NCBI GenBank assembly: GCA_036511855.1
Contig: DATCBN010000039.1
Span: forward strand, 1-55,531
DNA from: Candidatus Eremiobacteraceae bacterium
GTDB lineage: Bacteria > Vulcanimicrobiota > Vulcanimicrobiia > Eremiobacterales > Eremiobacteraceae
DNA length: 55,531 bases
Direction: 5' to 3'
Positions 17,780 through 26,099 of the stretch are shown here, piece by piece. The notes under the pieces are model-generated. The model had not been told where the DNA came from. It was given only the letters and a program-made list of their open reading frames with translations, and ran no database searches. The first letter of the stretch is position 1. Each line of letters begins with the position of its first letter. The position numbers were made by a program, and so were the translations under genes.

Positions 17780-18250
17780 TCAAAGCTCGAGGCCGTCCTC
17801 GCGCTTCGCTTGGAAGAATGCCTTCAGCATCGCCGATGCTTCGTCTTGCAAGATCCCCTTTTCGACCGTGATGCGGTGATTGAGCAGTGCACTGGCCGTC
17901 ACATCGAAGACGGAACCGGCGCCTCCACCCTTTGGATCCGAGCACGCATACACCAGGCGCGCGATGCGAGCGCCGACGCACGCGCCCGCGCACATGACGC
18001 ACGGCTCTTTGGTGACGTAAAGCGTGGCGTTCGCTAAGCGCCAGCCCTTCTGCCTTGCGGCGGCCTGCCGGAGCGCGACGATTTCAGCATGAGCGGTCGG
18101 ATCGTGGTTGGCTTCTTTCTGGTTGAATCCGACAGCTGCGATCTCACCGTCGATTGTCACCACTGCTCCGACGGGCACGTCGCCGCGAGCTCCCGCGATC
18201 TGCGCCAGCTCGAGCGCCCTGCGCATCATCGCGGTGTCGTCGACGGCCAT
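17780..18250 (-). CDS. tadA: tRNA-adenosine(34) deaminase TadA
   Basis: TadA converts the wobble adenosine of tRNA-Arg(ACG) to inosine. The 156 residues show the cytidine-deaminase-type zinc site: HAEIVAL (His ligand and catalytic Glu) and PCVMCAGAC (two Cys ligands). The substrate-binding GFNQKEANHDPTAHAE loop is also present. ATG 18250 is used; GGAGG ends just 2 nt before it, which is close, and ATG 18229 is an alternative. The flanking tRNA genes include tRNA-Arg(ACG) at 18481-18555, its predicted substrate, 230 bp upstream on the same strand. Confidence 0.94.
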   Translation of the reverse strand: MAVDDTAMMRRALELAQIAGARGDVPVGAVVTIDGEIAAVGFNQKEANHDPTAHAEIVALRQAAARQKGWRLANATLYVTKEPCVMCAGACVGARIARLVYACSDPKGGGAGSVFDVTASALLNHRITVEKGILQDEASAMLKAFFQAKREDGLEL

Positions 18251-18269
18251 ATCCTCCGCGGATCGAATC

Positions 18270-18343
18270 TGCGCCCGAGTGGGCTCGAACCACCAACCTT
18301 CGGCTTCGGAGGCCGACACTCTATCCAGTTGAGCTACGGGCGC
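18270..18343 (-). tRNA. tRNA-Arg (CCG)
   Basis: Acceptor GCGCCCG/CGGGCGC, D-arm GCTCAACTGGATAGAGT, anticodon loop CTCCGAA (anticodon CCG), T-arm GGTTCGAGCC. CCA is not encoded. It lies 20 bp before tadA. Confidence 0.94.
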
Positions 18344-18348
18344 GGACG

Positions 18349-18423
18349 TGGTGCCTCGGGCAAGACTCGAACTTGCGACCAAGGGCTTATGAGTCCCCTG
18401 CTCTACCACTGAGCTACCGAGGC
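18349..18423 (-). tRNA. tRNA-Met (CAT), elongator type
   Basis: Acceptor GCCTCGG/CCGAGGC with a paired first base, which excludes the initiator type. D-arm GCTCAGTGGTAGAGC, anticodon loop CTCATAA (anticodon CAT), CCA encoded at 18349-18351. A lysidine-modified tRNA-Ile(CAT) cannot be ruled out from sequence alone. Confidence 0.9.
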
Positions 18424-18480
18424 AGGCACCGAATTGTGCGGTCGTCGGCCCTTTCGAGGAACCGGCGACCGCTGATGGAT

Positions 18481-18555
18481 CGCGCTCGGAGGGACTCGAA
18501 CCCCCGACCTCCAGATTCGTAGTCTGGCATTCTAATCCAGCTGAACTACGAGCGC
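18481..18555 (-). tRNA. tRNA-Arg (ACG)
   Basis: Acceptor GCGCTCG/CGAGCGC, anticodon loop CTACGAA (anticodon ACG), T-arm GGGTTCGAGTCCC, discriminator G, no encoded CCA. A34 is the expected editing site of TadA, whose gene lies in the same tRNA cluster. Confidence 0.94.
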
Positions 18556-18564
18556 GTACTGTCC

Positions 18565-18660
18565 TGGCGGAGAGAGAGGGATTCGAACCCTCGATAGCGC
18601 CTTAAAAGCACTATAACGGTTTAGCAAACCGCCGCCTTCAGCCAACTCGGCCATCTCTCC
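18565..18660 (-). tRNA. tRNA-Ser (GCT)
   Basis: Class II cloverleaf, acceptor GGAGAGA/TCTCTCC, anticodon loop TTGCTAA (anticodon GCT), long variable arm, T-arm GGGTTCGAATCCC, discriminator G, CCA encoded at 18565-18567. Confidence 0.94.
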
Positions 18661-18700
18661 ACGAGCCGCCCGTCAGTTTACCACAACCGGGGCACGCACA

Positions 18701-19864
18701 TCAAGCGCGCGGCACCCGGCGCCCAAGCCGTGCGATGATCTGTGTGATGGATTCGGCAGCATCCGGGTGAGCCAGAGAACGAGCTGCGCGCCGCATCCGC
18801 TCCAACGCTGCGGCATTGCCGAGCAAGTCGTCGATCGCCGGCGCAAGTTCGCGCGATGTCTGCACGCGAATGCCGACGCCGCGCTCTTGCAGATACCGCG
18901 TGTTGCGTTCTTCTTGCCCCGGCAACGGGCGCAGCATGACGAGCGGGAGTCCGGAAGCGAGCGCTTCCGAACTTGTGAGCCCGCCAGGCTTTGACACGAG
19001 CACGTCGGCCGCGCGCATGTAATCGCACACGTTGTCCACGAATCCACGCACGACCACCGGATGACGAAGCCGTTGGGCGACGTCCGCGAGCCGGCGCTCG
19101 AGCCGCTCGTTCTTGCCGACTACCACGACCGTCTGCACATCGAACGATACTTCGTCCAATGCGACGAGCGCTTTTTCAAGCGGACCGATGCCGAGACCGC
19201 CGCCCATCAAGAGCAGCGTGGTGCGATTGCGTTCGATGCCGATGATGTCGCGCGCCGTCGATTTAGAAATCGGCCGGGCGAATTTGCCGTCGATCGGGAT
19301 TCCAGTCACGCGCACGCGGTCGGCCAGCACGCCACGCAAGACCAGCGCTTGTTTCATGGCATTGGTGGCGACGGCGTACGCATCGATGTTCTTATGGATC
19401 CAGAACGGATGCACGACGAAATCGGTGACGATGCCGATCACGGGCGGCGCGTCGCTGAATTCGCGTTTGTATTCCGCCATGACGCCGCACGGGAACGCGT
19501 GCGTGCAGACGACGACGTCCGGCGCGAAATCTTCCATGTACTGGCGCATGTTGACAGCGGTATAATGATGCAACCACGACTTGAACGCCGATACTTTCGT
19601 CGCTCGCTCGGCCTGCTCGTAGATATAGCGGTAGAGCTGCGGCAAGACCTTGACCATGCCGAGGTAGCCGTTGCTGGCAACGCGATGGAAAACGTGAGAT
19701 GCGTAGCGGTACGAATCGACGACGTGACATTGCGCGTCCGGCCAGCGATCGATGGCCGCGAGCGAGACGGCTTGCGCGGCGGCCGTATGTCCTTCGCCGA
19801 CGCTTGCAGAGAGGAATAGAATAGTGCGCGGCCGGGCCGCGATGGGAAGCCTGTCGGACTCCAG
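18701..19864 (-). CDS. MurG/UgtP-like glycosyltransferase (diacylglycerol or MGDG synthase family)
   Basis: A GT-B enzyme of the 1,2-diacylglycerol glycosyltransferase family. The N-terminal domain shows ILFLSASVGEGHTAAAQAV (acceptor-side Gly loop), VVVCTHAFPCGVMAEYK and GIVTDFVVHPFWI. The C-terminal UDP-sugar half shows LLLMGGGLGIGPLEKAL, ADVLVSKPGGLTSSEAL and PLPGQEERN. The first ATG in the frame (19657) would remove the essential GEGHT block, and no ATG, GTG or TTG lies between it and the upstream gene. CTG 19864 is used as the working start, and ATA 19876 is 6 nt after a GGAGGA; this is unresolved. It probably makes membrane glycolipid from UDP-glucose or UDP-galactose. Confidence 0.85.
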   Translation of the reverse strand: MESDRLPIAARPRTILFLSASVGEGHTAAAQAVSLAAIDRWPDAQCHVVDSYRYASHVFHRVASNGYLGMVKVLPQLYRYIYEQAERATKVSAFKSWLHHYTAVNMRQYMEDFAPDVVVCTHAFPCGVMAEYKREFSDAPPVIGIVTDFVVHPFWIHKNIDAYAVATNAMKQALVLRGVLADRVRVTGIPIDGKFARPISKSTARDIIGIERNRTTLLLMGGGLGIGPLEKALVALDEVSFDVQTVVVVGKNERLERRLADVAQRLRHPVVVRGFVDNVCDYMRAADVLVSKPGGLTSSEALASGLPLVMLRPLPGQEERNTRYLQERGVGIRVQTSRELAPAIDDLLGNAAALERMRRAARSLAHPDAAESITQIIARLGRRVPRA

Positions 19865-19872
19865 CTGGAGCG

Positions 19873-20172
19873 CTATTGCTCGTCCTCCGCTACCGCGTCG
19901 CTTGCCTGCTCGAGAAAATCGTTGAGGATATCTTGTGCCAATGACTCGTTTTCCACAAGGCCGCCGGTCTTGTCCGTGACGATGAACTCGTCCGCCGCTT
20001 CGCTATAGCATATCGCGAAGTGCGCGCCCGAGTCTGAGTCTTCGATGATGCCCACGACCTCGAATTCGCGCTCGATTGGCGCCGTCTGCGGGTTCCCATT
20101 TGCCGGGCCGCCGACGATGATGCGATCCTGAAGCTCAAGTTCCTCGGCGTGCGCGTGATGCTCCATGTTCAC
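19873..20172 (-). CDS. DUF1292 family protein (YrzB-like)
   Basis: A 99-residue acidic cytosolic protein. The core FEVVGIIEDSDSGAHFAICYSEAADEFIV fits the DUF1292 pattern of a short beta-hairpin repeat, and the ends are rich in Glu and Asp. Family members sit beside ruvX and mltG in Firmicutes (yrrK-yrzB-yrrL), and the same three are neighbours here. The biochemical role is unknown. ATG 20172 is used; ATG 20166 (MEHHAHAEE) is the alternative. The stop overlaps the region just before the glycosyltransferase. Confidence 0.75.
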   Translation of the reverse strand: MNMEHHAHAEELELQDRIIVGGPANGNPQTAPIEREFEVVGIIEDSDSGAHFAICYSEAADEFIVTDKTGGLVENESLAQDILNDFLEQASDAVAEDEQ

Positions 20173-20220
20173 CGTCGCGGTATTCGCGTCCCGGGTATCG
20201 GGTTCATTTTTGACCCGCGG

Positions 20221-21210
20221 TCATGGCAAGAAGCGGCGCTCGGCAGCTTGCTGCTCGTCGAGCGTGTTTGAGAACTGGTGCCGGCCCTTGCCTTTGTACA
20301 CATAGTACAGATACCCGGTCGCGGCCGGATGAAAAGCGGCATCGAGCGACGCCCGGCCCGGGTTGGCGATCGGCGTTGGTGGCAAACCCGCGTACAGATA
20401 CGTGTTGTACGGACTGTCGATCTTCAGGTCCGCGAACGACAGCGCCGTCTTGTGCGTAGGCAGCGCGTACTCGATCGTCGCGTCGACCTGTAGCGGCATG
20501 CCTCGCCGCAACCGGTTGTAGTACACGCTTGCCATCAGCGGCCGCTCGACGTCGACCTTGGCTTCGCGCTCGATGAGCGACGCGGCCGTCACCACCTGCG
20601 GCACCGTCCGGCCAAGCTTTCGCGCCGCGGCGGCGTAGTCTGGGGGAAGCTCACGCATGAATCGCGCGGTGAGTGTGGCCGCGACGTCGCGCGGCGTCGC
20701 GTCGCGGCGCAATTGATAGGTGTCCGGAAAAAGAAAGCCTTCCAATCCGCGCGTCGTGACCGCGCCGAACTTCATGTTCGTCGAGCGCACGACCGCCATG
20801 AACTCATCGCGCGTTCCAATGCCGCGCCGTTGAAGCACGGCGCCGATTTGCGAGGCCGTGAAGCCCTCGGGAATCGTGACCCAAATCGTCGGCGGCCGTC
20901 CGCCCGCTTCGAGCACGCCGACAACGGTCGCAATCGATGAATGCGGCGCAAAATCATAATCCGCCGCCTGGATGTCGCGCCCGCCGCCGCGCACGCGGAC
21001 AAACGCTCCGAACGCAGACGCGGAACGGATCACGCCGGCGTCTTCGAGTTGACGGCCGATGCCGGCGACGCTGGTTCCCTGCAGAACTTCCAGCGTGACC
21101 GCTTGTGCCGGCAGCGCGGTATCGGCTTCGACAAGCCACCACGCATAGCAACCCGCGGCTAGCGCAAAAACAACGATGGTGCCCAGCGCCGAAATAATCG
21201 CGGCGCGCAC
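20221..21210 (-). CDS. mltG: Endolytic peptidoglycan transglycosylase MltG (YceG-like)
   Basis: MltG cuts nascent glycan strands at the membrane and sets their length. The 329 residues have one N-terminal transmembrane helix (ISALGTIVVFALAAGCYAWWLV), a LysM-like segment (LEVLQGTSVAGIGRQLEDAGVI), and the YceG catalytic core. The catalytic Glu lies in ASLIEREA, with LEGFLFPDTY and SPYNTYLYAGLPPTPIANPG as family marks. GTG 21210 shares one base with the ruvX stop (TAGTG). It is cotranscribed with recO-ruvX. Confidence 0.95.
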   Translation of the reverse strand: MRAAIISALGTIVVFALAAGCYAWWLVEADTALPAQAVTLEVLQGTSVAGIGRQLEDAGVIRSASAFGAFVRVRGGGRDIQAADYDFAPHSSIATVVGVLEAGGRPPTIWVTIPEGFTASQIGAVLQRRGIGTRDEFMAVVRSTNMKFGAVTTRGLEGFLFPDTYQLRRDATPRDVAATLTARFMRELPPDYAAAARKLGRTVPQVVTAASLIEREAKVDVERPLMASVYYNRLRRGMPLQVDATIEYALPTHKTALSFADLKIDSPYNTYLYAGLPPTPIANPGRASLDAAFHPAATGYLYYVYKGKGRHQFSNTLDEQQAAERRFLP

Positions 21211-21638
21211 TACGGCTGGGCTCTCCGTTGCTGCGCGAGCCAGCCCTCCAGGATCTCGACCGCAGCGAGCCGGTCGACGAGCACGCGCCGTTTGCTGCCC
21301 GACAGCCCGGTGTCCAGAAGCTTCCGATTTGCCGCCGCGCTTGTGAGGCGTTCGTCGGCTGTGACCACGGCGCCGTCGAACGCGTCGCGCAGCGCCGCCA
21401 CGAATTTGTCCATTTTTTCGGTAGCGGGACCATGCGAACCATCGAGCTTCAACGGATAGCCGACGACCAAGGTCTGCGCGCTTCGCTCCGCAGCCAAAGC
21501 GACGATCCTGCGCACGTCCTTATCACGCGACGCGCTGTCAATGGTGCACAGCGGCATCGCGGGGAGATCATCACCCTCGCAAACCGCCACGCCGATGCGC
21601 ACCGAGCCCACATCCAGACCCAAGACTGCGCCCTTCAC
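21210..21638 (-). CDS. ruvX: RuvX/YqgF putative Holliday junction resolvase
   Basis: RNase H-fold nuclease of 142 residues. The first acidic residue is in GLDVGSVRIGVAV, the second block is VVGYPLKLDGSHGPATEK, and the last is VVTADERLTSAAANR, with the closing DRLAAVEILEGWL helix. The family is implicated in 16S rRNA maturation and in branched-DNA processing. The start overlaps the recO stop (ATGA, 4 bp) and the end overlaps mltG by 1 bp, so the three are translationally coupled. Confidence 0.93.
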   Translation of the reverse strand: MKGAVLGLDVGSVRIGVAVCEGDDLPAMPLCTIDSASRDKDVRRIVALAAERSAQTLVVGYPLKLDGSHGPATEKMDKFVAALRDAFDGAVVTADERLTSAAANRKLLDTGLSGSKRRVLVDRLAAVEILEGWLAQQRRAQP

Positions 21639-22408
21639 GACCGGTCGGCCGCCAGCAGCGACCTCGAGCGTTTGCCGAGATGATGCAAGACGAATGGGTG
21701 CGTGATCGATGCGAGCGATGCGAACGCTTCATGACCTGCGAGGTCCGCGAGATCGGCCGATGCGAGCGTGCGCAGCGCGGCAAGCTCGCGCGACGTCACC
21801 GTGAGCGATTGCTCTCCCGGGCGGCGGGAAACTTCGATCAGTGCGGGATCTTGTGCGCACCTGCGGCATATCAAGCCGCCGGCAAAAGGCGAGAGCGTGG
21901 CGCGGCCTCCGGCAAGAGGCCTGCGCCCAAGCTGATCGCCGCATCGTGCGCATGCCGCCAGCTCTGGCGCTAAGCCGAGCGCCGCAAGGACGTGGAGGTC
22001 GACCGCCGCCGCGATCGCTCCCGGCGAGATGCCCGCCGAAAGCGCGTCATGCGTCTCGCGCACGACGTCGAAAAGTTCCGGCACGGCCATGCCGCTCTCG
22101 CAGAGATCGTCGATCGCCGCCGCGACGTACGAGGCAAACGCGAACGCGTCAGGCTCGACGATGCGTTCCCACGCGCCGCCGACGCTGCTCGCACCGGTCA
22201 CGATTTCGAGACTCCGGCCGGCATGCAGCGTGATGATCGCGCGATTGAAGAAATCGAGGCGGGCTCCGAACTTGCTCTGGGTCTTGCGCGCTCCCTTTGC
22301 GACGGCCGAAATCTTGCCGCGCTCGTGCGACAACAACGTCAGTATCTGATCGGCTTCGCCGAGCGGCCTGCGGCGCAGCACGATCGCTTCGACGGTGTAG
22401 GTCTTCAC
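21635..22408 (-). CDS. recO: DNA repair protein RecO
   Basis: RecO loads RecA on SSB-coated DNA through RecR. The 257 residues begin with the OB-fold segment TYTVEAIVLRRRPLGEADQILTLL and include KGARKTQSKFGA. A zinc-finger region C-x2-C...C-x2-C is readable as CARCGD and CRRC. GTG 22408 is chosen because the family N-terminus begins here; the frame remains open upstream into cdd, but that extension has no homology-like character. It lies 40 bp after cdd. Confidence 0.92.
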   Translation of the reverse strand: MKTYTVEAIVLRRRPLGEADQILTLLSHERGKISAVAKGARKTQSKFGARLDFFNRAIITLHAGRSLEIVTGASSVGGAWERIVEPDAFAFASYVAAAIDDLCESGMAVPELFDVVRETHDALSAGISPGAIAAAVDLHVLAALGLAPELAACARCGDQLGRRPLAGGRATLSPFAGGLICRRCAQDPALIEVSRRPGEQSLTVTSRELAALRTLASADLADLAGHEAFASLASITHPFVLHHLGKRSRSLLAADRS

Positions 22409-22448
22409 GCGGTCACGTTGGGAGGGCTGTGCTTGAGAAAGACTCTGG

Positions 22449-22892
22449 CTAGACCCCGCTGAGTTCGGGGGCGCGCCGGTCGTCGCCCATGCCGCGCCCG
22501 GTGAAAGCCGAGGGCACAAGATCGGCAAGCGACAGCATGACGTACGAGCCGTCGGGCTTGCAGCGGAGAACGGGCAGGTCGGCGTTGAATTCGGAAAGCA
22601 CTTGGCGGCACGCACCGCACGGCGTCACGCCGAGTGTGTCGGATGCGGCGATGGCGATAGCAGCGAACGATCGCGCACCGGCGGCTGCGGCCGCCCCGAG
22701 TGCGACTCGTTCCGCGCACATGCTCAATCCCAGCGATGCATTTTCAATGTTCGCACCGGTGTAGATGCGCCCATCCGCGGAGAGCAAAGCGGCGCCTACA
22801 TGGAACTGCGAGTACGGCGCGTACGCGTTCAGCCGCGCTTCCCACGCCTTGATGACCAACTCGTCGATTCGCGCATCGTCAAGTCTCGGCAC
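22449..22892 (-). CDS. cdd: Cytidine deaminase
   Basis: Zinc-dependent deaminase of the homotetrameric class, converting (deoxy)cytidine to (deoxy)uridine. The 147 residues carry YAPYSQFHVGAAL, the catalytic Glu in MCAERVAL, and the zinc cysteines in TPCGACRQVLSEF. The C-terminal tail (GRGMGDDRRAPELSGV) is longer than usual. It lies between the CBS-domain membrane protein and recO. In Bacillus, era lies between cdd and recO; it is absent here. Confidence 0.95.
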   Translation of the reverse strand: MPRLDDARIDELVIKAWEARLNAYAPYSQFHVGAALLSADGRIYTGANIENASLGLSMCAERVALGAAAAAGARSFAAIAIAASDTLGVTPCGACRQVLSEFNADLPVLRCKPDGSYVMLSLADLVPSAFTGRGMGDDRRAPELSGV

Positions 22893-22917
22893 GTGCTCCT
22901 CCTACCGTTGTCCTTGC

Positions 22918-24222
22918 CTAAGTGTCGCGCGACGAAGCGCCAGGGCGTGAACCGTTTGGCGCTGTCGGCGGTTTGATTCGGACCGACAGCAGCCTTCTCC
23001 CGGCGGTTTTTTCTACGACTAATGTCACGCCGCCGTCGATTGCGACTTGCTCGCCCGGCAGCGGCACCCGACCGAAAAGGCCGAACGTATAACCGCCAAT
23101 GCTCTCGAAGTCCTCGGTCGGCAGGTGCAGCCCGAGCTGGTCGTTGACGTCGTCGATCCCCATACGGGCGTCGACGACCACCTCGCCGTCCGGCAGCCGT
23201 ACGATATCGGGCGCTTTGTCGCTCTCTTCCGCGTCGTACTCGTCCATGATGTCGCCGACGATCTCTTCGAGCAGGTCTTCCATCGTCACGAGGCCCGCCG
23301 TCCCGCCGTACTCGTCGACGATGATCGCGACCGACACTTTCTCGGCCTGCATCTCGCGCATGAGCTCGTCGATCTTTTTGTTCTCCGGAATCGCCTTTAT
23401 GGGACGCATGAGCGGGCGGAGCACGCCGTCCTGTTCGCCCCGGCTCACGGCGATAAGCAGTTCGCGGTCGTGGACGACGCCGATGATGTGGTCGATGTTG
23501 CCTTCATAGACCGGAAGTTTTGAATAGCCTTCCTTGATGACCAGATCGACGGCCTTCGTGATAGGCTGGTCCACGTCTGCACATACCATATCGGTTCGCG
23601 GCGTCATGACCTCCCGGACCACGGTATCCCCCATCTCGAAGATGGAATGGATCATCTCCTTTTCTTCTTCTTCCAAGACGCCTTGCTTTTCGCCGACCTC
23701 TACCAGCGTGCGGATATCGTCTTCGGTGACATACAGTCCCTTGGCGCTCGGCTTTCCGCCGACGAGCCGGATCATCCAGTGGGTTATGAACAGCATGAAT
23801 TGCGTGATGGGCCACAGCACAAAGCGGGCCGCCTTTAAGAACGGTGCCAGCCGCGGCCCCCAAATGGTGGGATTCTGGACCGCCACCATTTTCGGAACGA
23901 TTTCCCCGAAGATGAGCACGCAGACAGTCATCAGGACTGTGGCCCAGAACACCGGCTTTGTGATGCCCGCCGCGATGGCAAGCCACGTGGCGAGTGAATC
24001 ACCCACGAGCAAGACGATGACGTTGCCCACGAGGATCGTGGTCAGATAGAGATCGCGGCCGTCATGCAGCCGCATCAAGTCTTGAGTTTTTTCGTCCGCG
24101 GGGCGCTGCAAGATGCGCACGCGCGTCAAAGCCAGCAGCGCAGCTTCAGAGGCGGCGAAAAAGCCGGCAAGCGCTATCAAGAGTATCACGCCGACGAACG
24201 CCAGCGTTTTTGGATCGATCAC
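22918..24222 (-). CDS. CNNM/CorC (hemolysin C) family membrane protein with CBS domains
   Basis: The 434-residue protein has a DUF21/CNNM transmembrane domain (residues about 1-190; FVGVILLIALAGFFAASEAALLALTR, then TTILVGNVIVLLVGDSLATW). A CBS pair follows (REVMTPRTDMVCADVD; GYSKLPVYEGNIDHIIGVVHDREL), then a C-terminal CorC/HlyC domain (GGTAGLVTMEDLLEEIVGDI; FESIGGYTFGLFGRVP). The family handles Mg2+/Co2+ efflux or its control; the hemolysin name is historical. GTG 24222 starts the protein at the membrane domain. Confidence 0.93.
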   Translation of the reverse strand: MIDPKTLAFVGVILLIALAGFFAASEAALLALTRVRILQRPADEKTQDLMRLHDGRDLYLTTILVGNVIVLLVGDSLATWLAIAAGITKPVFWATVLMTVCVLIFGEIVPKMVAVQNPTIWGPRLAPFLKAARFVLWPITQFMLFITHWMIRLVGGKPSAKGLYVTEDDIRTLVEVGEKQGVLEEEEKEMIHSIFEMGDTVVREVMTPRTDMVCADVDQPITKAVDLVIKEGYSKLPVYEGNIDHIIGVVHDRELLIAVSRGEQDGVLRPLMRPIKAIPENKKIDELMREMQAEKVSVAIIVDEYGGTAGLVTMEDLLEEIVGDIMDEYDAEESDKAPDIVRLPDGEVVVDARMGIDDVNDQLGLHLPTEDFESIGGYTFGLFGRVPLPGEQVAIDGGVTLVVEKTAGRRLLSVRIKPPTAPNGSRPGASSRDT

Positions 24223-24318
24223 GCGTGAATTTCGTCCGGCAGACTGCCGGACCGCCTACTGCCGGATGTGTCCGTCATAGCTCCTCTGGTACTTAATGCT
24301 TCGCCGCGGCGCAAAGGA

Positions 24319-24681
24319 TTACTTGCCAAGCAGCGCGCTGCCGTAGACGAAGACGCCGACGATTCCCGCCGCGATAGCGGCCACCAAGACCGCCGCTGCG
24401 CCGGCGTGCTTGGCCGCGCGCGCGAGCGGGTGGTTTTCCGGTTGGTACAGATCGATCGCGTGCTCCAGACAAGTGTTGAACAGTTCGGCGGTGAGCACGA
24501 ACGCGCAGCTGAGTGTCACAACCGCCCATTGCCATGGACCGAATCGCAGCGCGAGTCCGCCGGCGACGGCGACGGCGGTGAGCACGAACTGGATGCGGAA
24601 ATTCGGCTGCTCGACGAGCGTATGATAGATGCCGTCCACTGCATCGATCACGGCGTGCGCGAACGAACGATCGCTGCTCAC
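24319..24681 (-). CDS. dgkA: Diacylglycerol/undecaprenol kinase (DgkA family)
   Basis: A small integral membrane kinase of 120 residues with three hydrophobic helices (FVLTAVAVAGGLALRFG; WAVVTLSCAFVLTAELF; AAAVLVAAIAAGIVGVFVYG). The conserved catalytic stretch is AELFNTCLEHAIDL with AKHAGAAAV, matching the E-x-x-N-T-A-I-E/D...K-D-x-x-A-A pattern. GTG 24681 (MSSDRSFAHAV) overlaps the ybeY stop as GTGA; the longer frame is probably false. Gram-positive members recycle undecaprenol for cell-wall lipid carriers. Confidence 0.9.
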   Translation of the reverse strand: MSSDRSFAHAVIDAVDGIYHTLVEQPNFRIQFVLTAVAVAGGLALRFGPWQWAVVTLSCAFVLTAELFNTCLEHAIDLYQPENHPLARAAKHAGAAAVLVAAIAAGIVGVFVYGSALLGK

Positions 24682-25148
24682 GATGCGGTCAACCTCGACA
24701 CGAGTCGCCTCGTAAGCCCGTGCATGCGCGCGGCCTCGCGCCGCTCGTGATGATCGTACCCGCACAGATGCAGCGTACCGTGGACGAGAAGGCGCACCAC
24801 TTCGGTCTGCAGCGGCGCATCGTATTCCCGCGCTTGGCGTCGCGCCGTCTCGACCGAGATCACGACGTCGCCGAACGGCTCTCCCGCGTCCAATCCGTTG
24901 CCGATATCGAACGCAAGCACATCGGTGGCTTGATCCTTGCCGCGGTATTCCCGGTTCAACTTGCGGATCGCGCTATCGGTGGTGAGCACGACCGTGATGT
25001 CGCCGCAGACCTTCGGCGCGGCATGCGCCAGAGTGGCCAGCGCCGCGGTCGCAAGCGCCGTTCGTCGCACGCCCCGCCAGGGCTTCGCCGCCTTGATCTG
25101 GACGCGCGGGCCCGTGCCGGGCGTCCGTTTAGCGCTGCCGCCGGCCAT
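24678..25148 (-). CDS. ybeY: Endoribonuclease YbeY
   Basis: Single-strand endoribonuclease for 16S rRNA 3' maturation and ribosome quality control. The 156 residues contain the diagnostic zinc-binding motif in VHGTLHLCGYDHHERREA (H-G-x-L-H-L-x-G-Y-D-H) and TTDSAIRKLNREYRGKDQATDVLAF. ATG 25148 is chosen; it overlaps phoH by 20 bp. The phoH-ybeY-dgkA-cdd order is conserved in Bacillus, where pgpH (yqfF) lies between phoH and ybeY; it is missing here. Confidence 0.94.
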   Translation of the reverse strand: MAGGSAKRTPGTGPRVQIKAAKPWRGVRRTALATAALATLAHAAPKVCGDITVVLTTDSAIRKLNREYRGKDQATDVLAFDIGNGLDAGEPFGDVVISVETARRQAREYDAPLQTEVVRLLVHGTLHLCGYDHHERREAARMHGLTRRLVSRLTAS

Positions 25149-26082
25149 ACGCCTCGATGATGGTGCGGATAAGCGGATGGCGCACGACATCGGCTTCCGT
25201 CAGCCGGACGACGGCGATATCGCGCGACGAACCGAACAACGATTGTGCCCGAAGCAGTCCCGAGCCCGATGGATTGGGCAAGTCTATTTGCGTATCGTCG
25301 CCGCAGACGACCATTCGCGACCCGGCGCCGATGCGCGTGAGGAACATCTTCATCTGCTCGTCGGTCGAGTTCTGCGCTTCGTCGAGGACGACAAACGATT
25401 CCGCGAGCGTGCGTCCGCGCATGTACGCAAGCGGCGCCACTTCGATCTGTCCGCGCTCGAATGCGCGCTGCACCGCTTGCGGTTCCATGATCTCCCCCAG
25501 GGCGTCGAAAAGCGGACGAAGATACGGATCCACTTTTTCCTGGAGGTCGCCCGGCAAGAAGCCGAGTTTTTCGCCGGCCTCGACCGCTGGCCGCGAGAGC
25601 ACGATGCGCTGCACTTTGCCCGACCGCAATGCTTCAAGCGCCAGCACGACCGCGAGAAAGGTCTTGCCCGTACCGGCGGGTCCGATGCCAAACGTCAACG
25701 TGTTCGCGCCCACCGCCTCGACGAATGCGCGCTGCCCCGCGCTTCGAGGGCGCACGGGCCGGCCTTTGCGCGTCACCGCAAGCGGTTCGGCCGTTTCGGC
25801 ACGCTGGTTTTCGTCGATGTCGGTCGCGAGCGCGTGGCCGACGTCCTCAACGGTGAGTTCGCGGCCGTCCAACGCCGCGCGCACGAGCCGCTTCATAGCC
25901 GCCGCGGCGGTCGAGACGGCGCGTTTGTCGCCTGCGATCACGATCTCATCGCCGTTCACGTGCACGCGCGCAAGCGTCGCGCGTTCCAGCGCGTCGAGAT
26001 TCGCATCGAGATGTCCGAAAAGACGCAAGCGGTCGTTGAGCCCGCGGATGGAGATGATCGATTCGGATGTCGCTTGGGCCAA
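25129..26082 (-). CDS. phoH: PhoH-like ATPase
   Basis: The 317-residue P-loop ATPase has an N-terminal KH-like/RNA-binding segment, then Walker A (IGPAGTGKTFLAVVLAL), Walker B (SFVVLDEAQNSTDEQMKMFLTR) and the sensor region MVVCGDDTQIDLP. PhoH proteins are probable RNA helicases or ribonucleases linked with YbeY in RNA metabolism. The long Arg-rich loop (RKGRPVRPRSAGQ) precedes the ATPase core. It is followed by ybeY with a 20-bp overlap. Confidence 0.94.
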   Translation of the reverse strand: MAQATSESIISIRGLNDRLRLFGHLDANLDALERATLARVHVNGDEIVIAGDKRAVSTAAAAMKRLVRAALDGRELTVEDVGHALATDIDENQRAETAEPLAVTRKGRPVRPRSAGQRAFVEAVGANTLTFGIGPAGTGKTFLAVVLALEALRSGKVQRIVLSRPAVEAGEKLGFLPGDLQEKVDPYLRPLFDALGEIMEPQAVQRAFERGQIEVAPLAYMRGRTLAESFVVLDEAQNSTDEQMKMFLTRIGAGSRMVVCGDDTQIDLPNPSGSGLLRAQSLFGSSRDIAVVRLTEADVVRHPLIRTIIEAYGRRQR

Positions 26083-26099
26083 CGTGATCCTTTGCGGAC

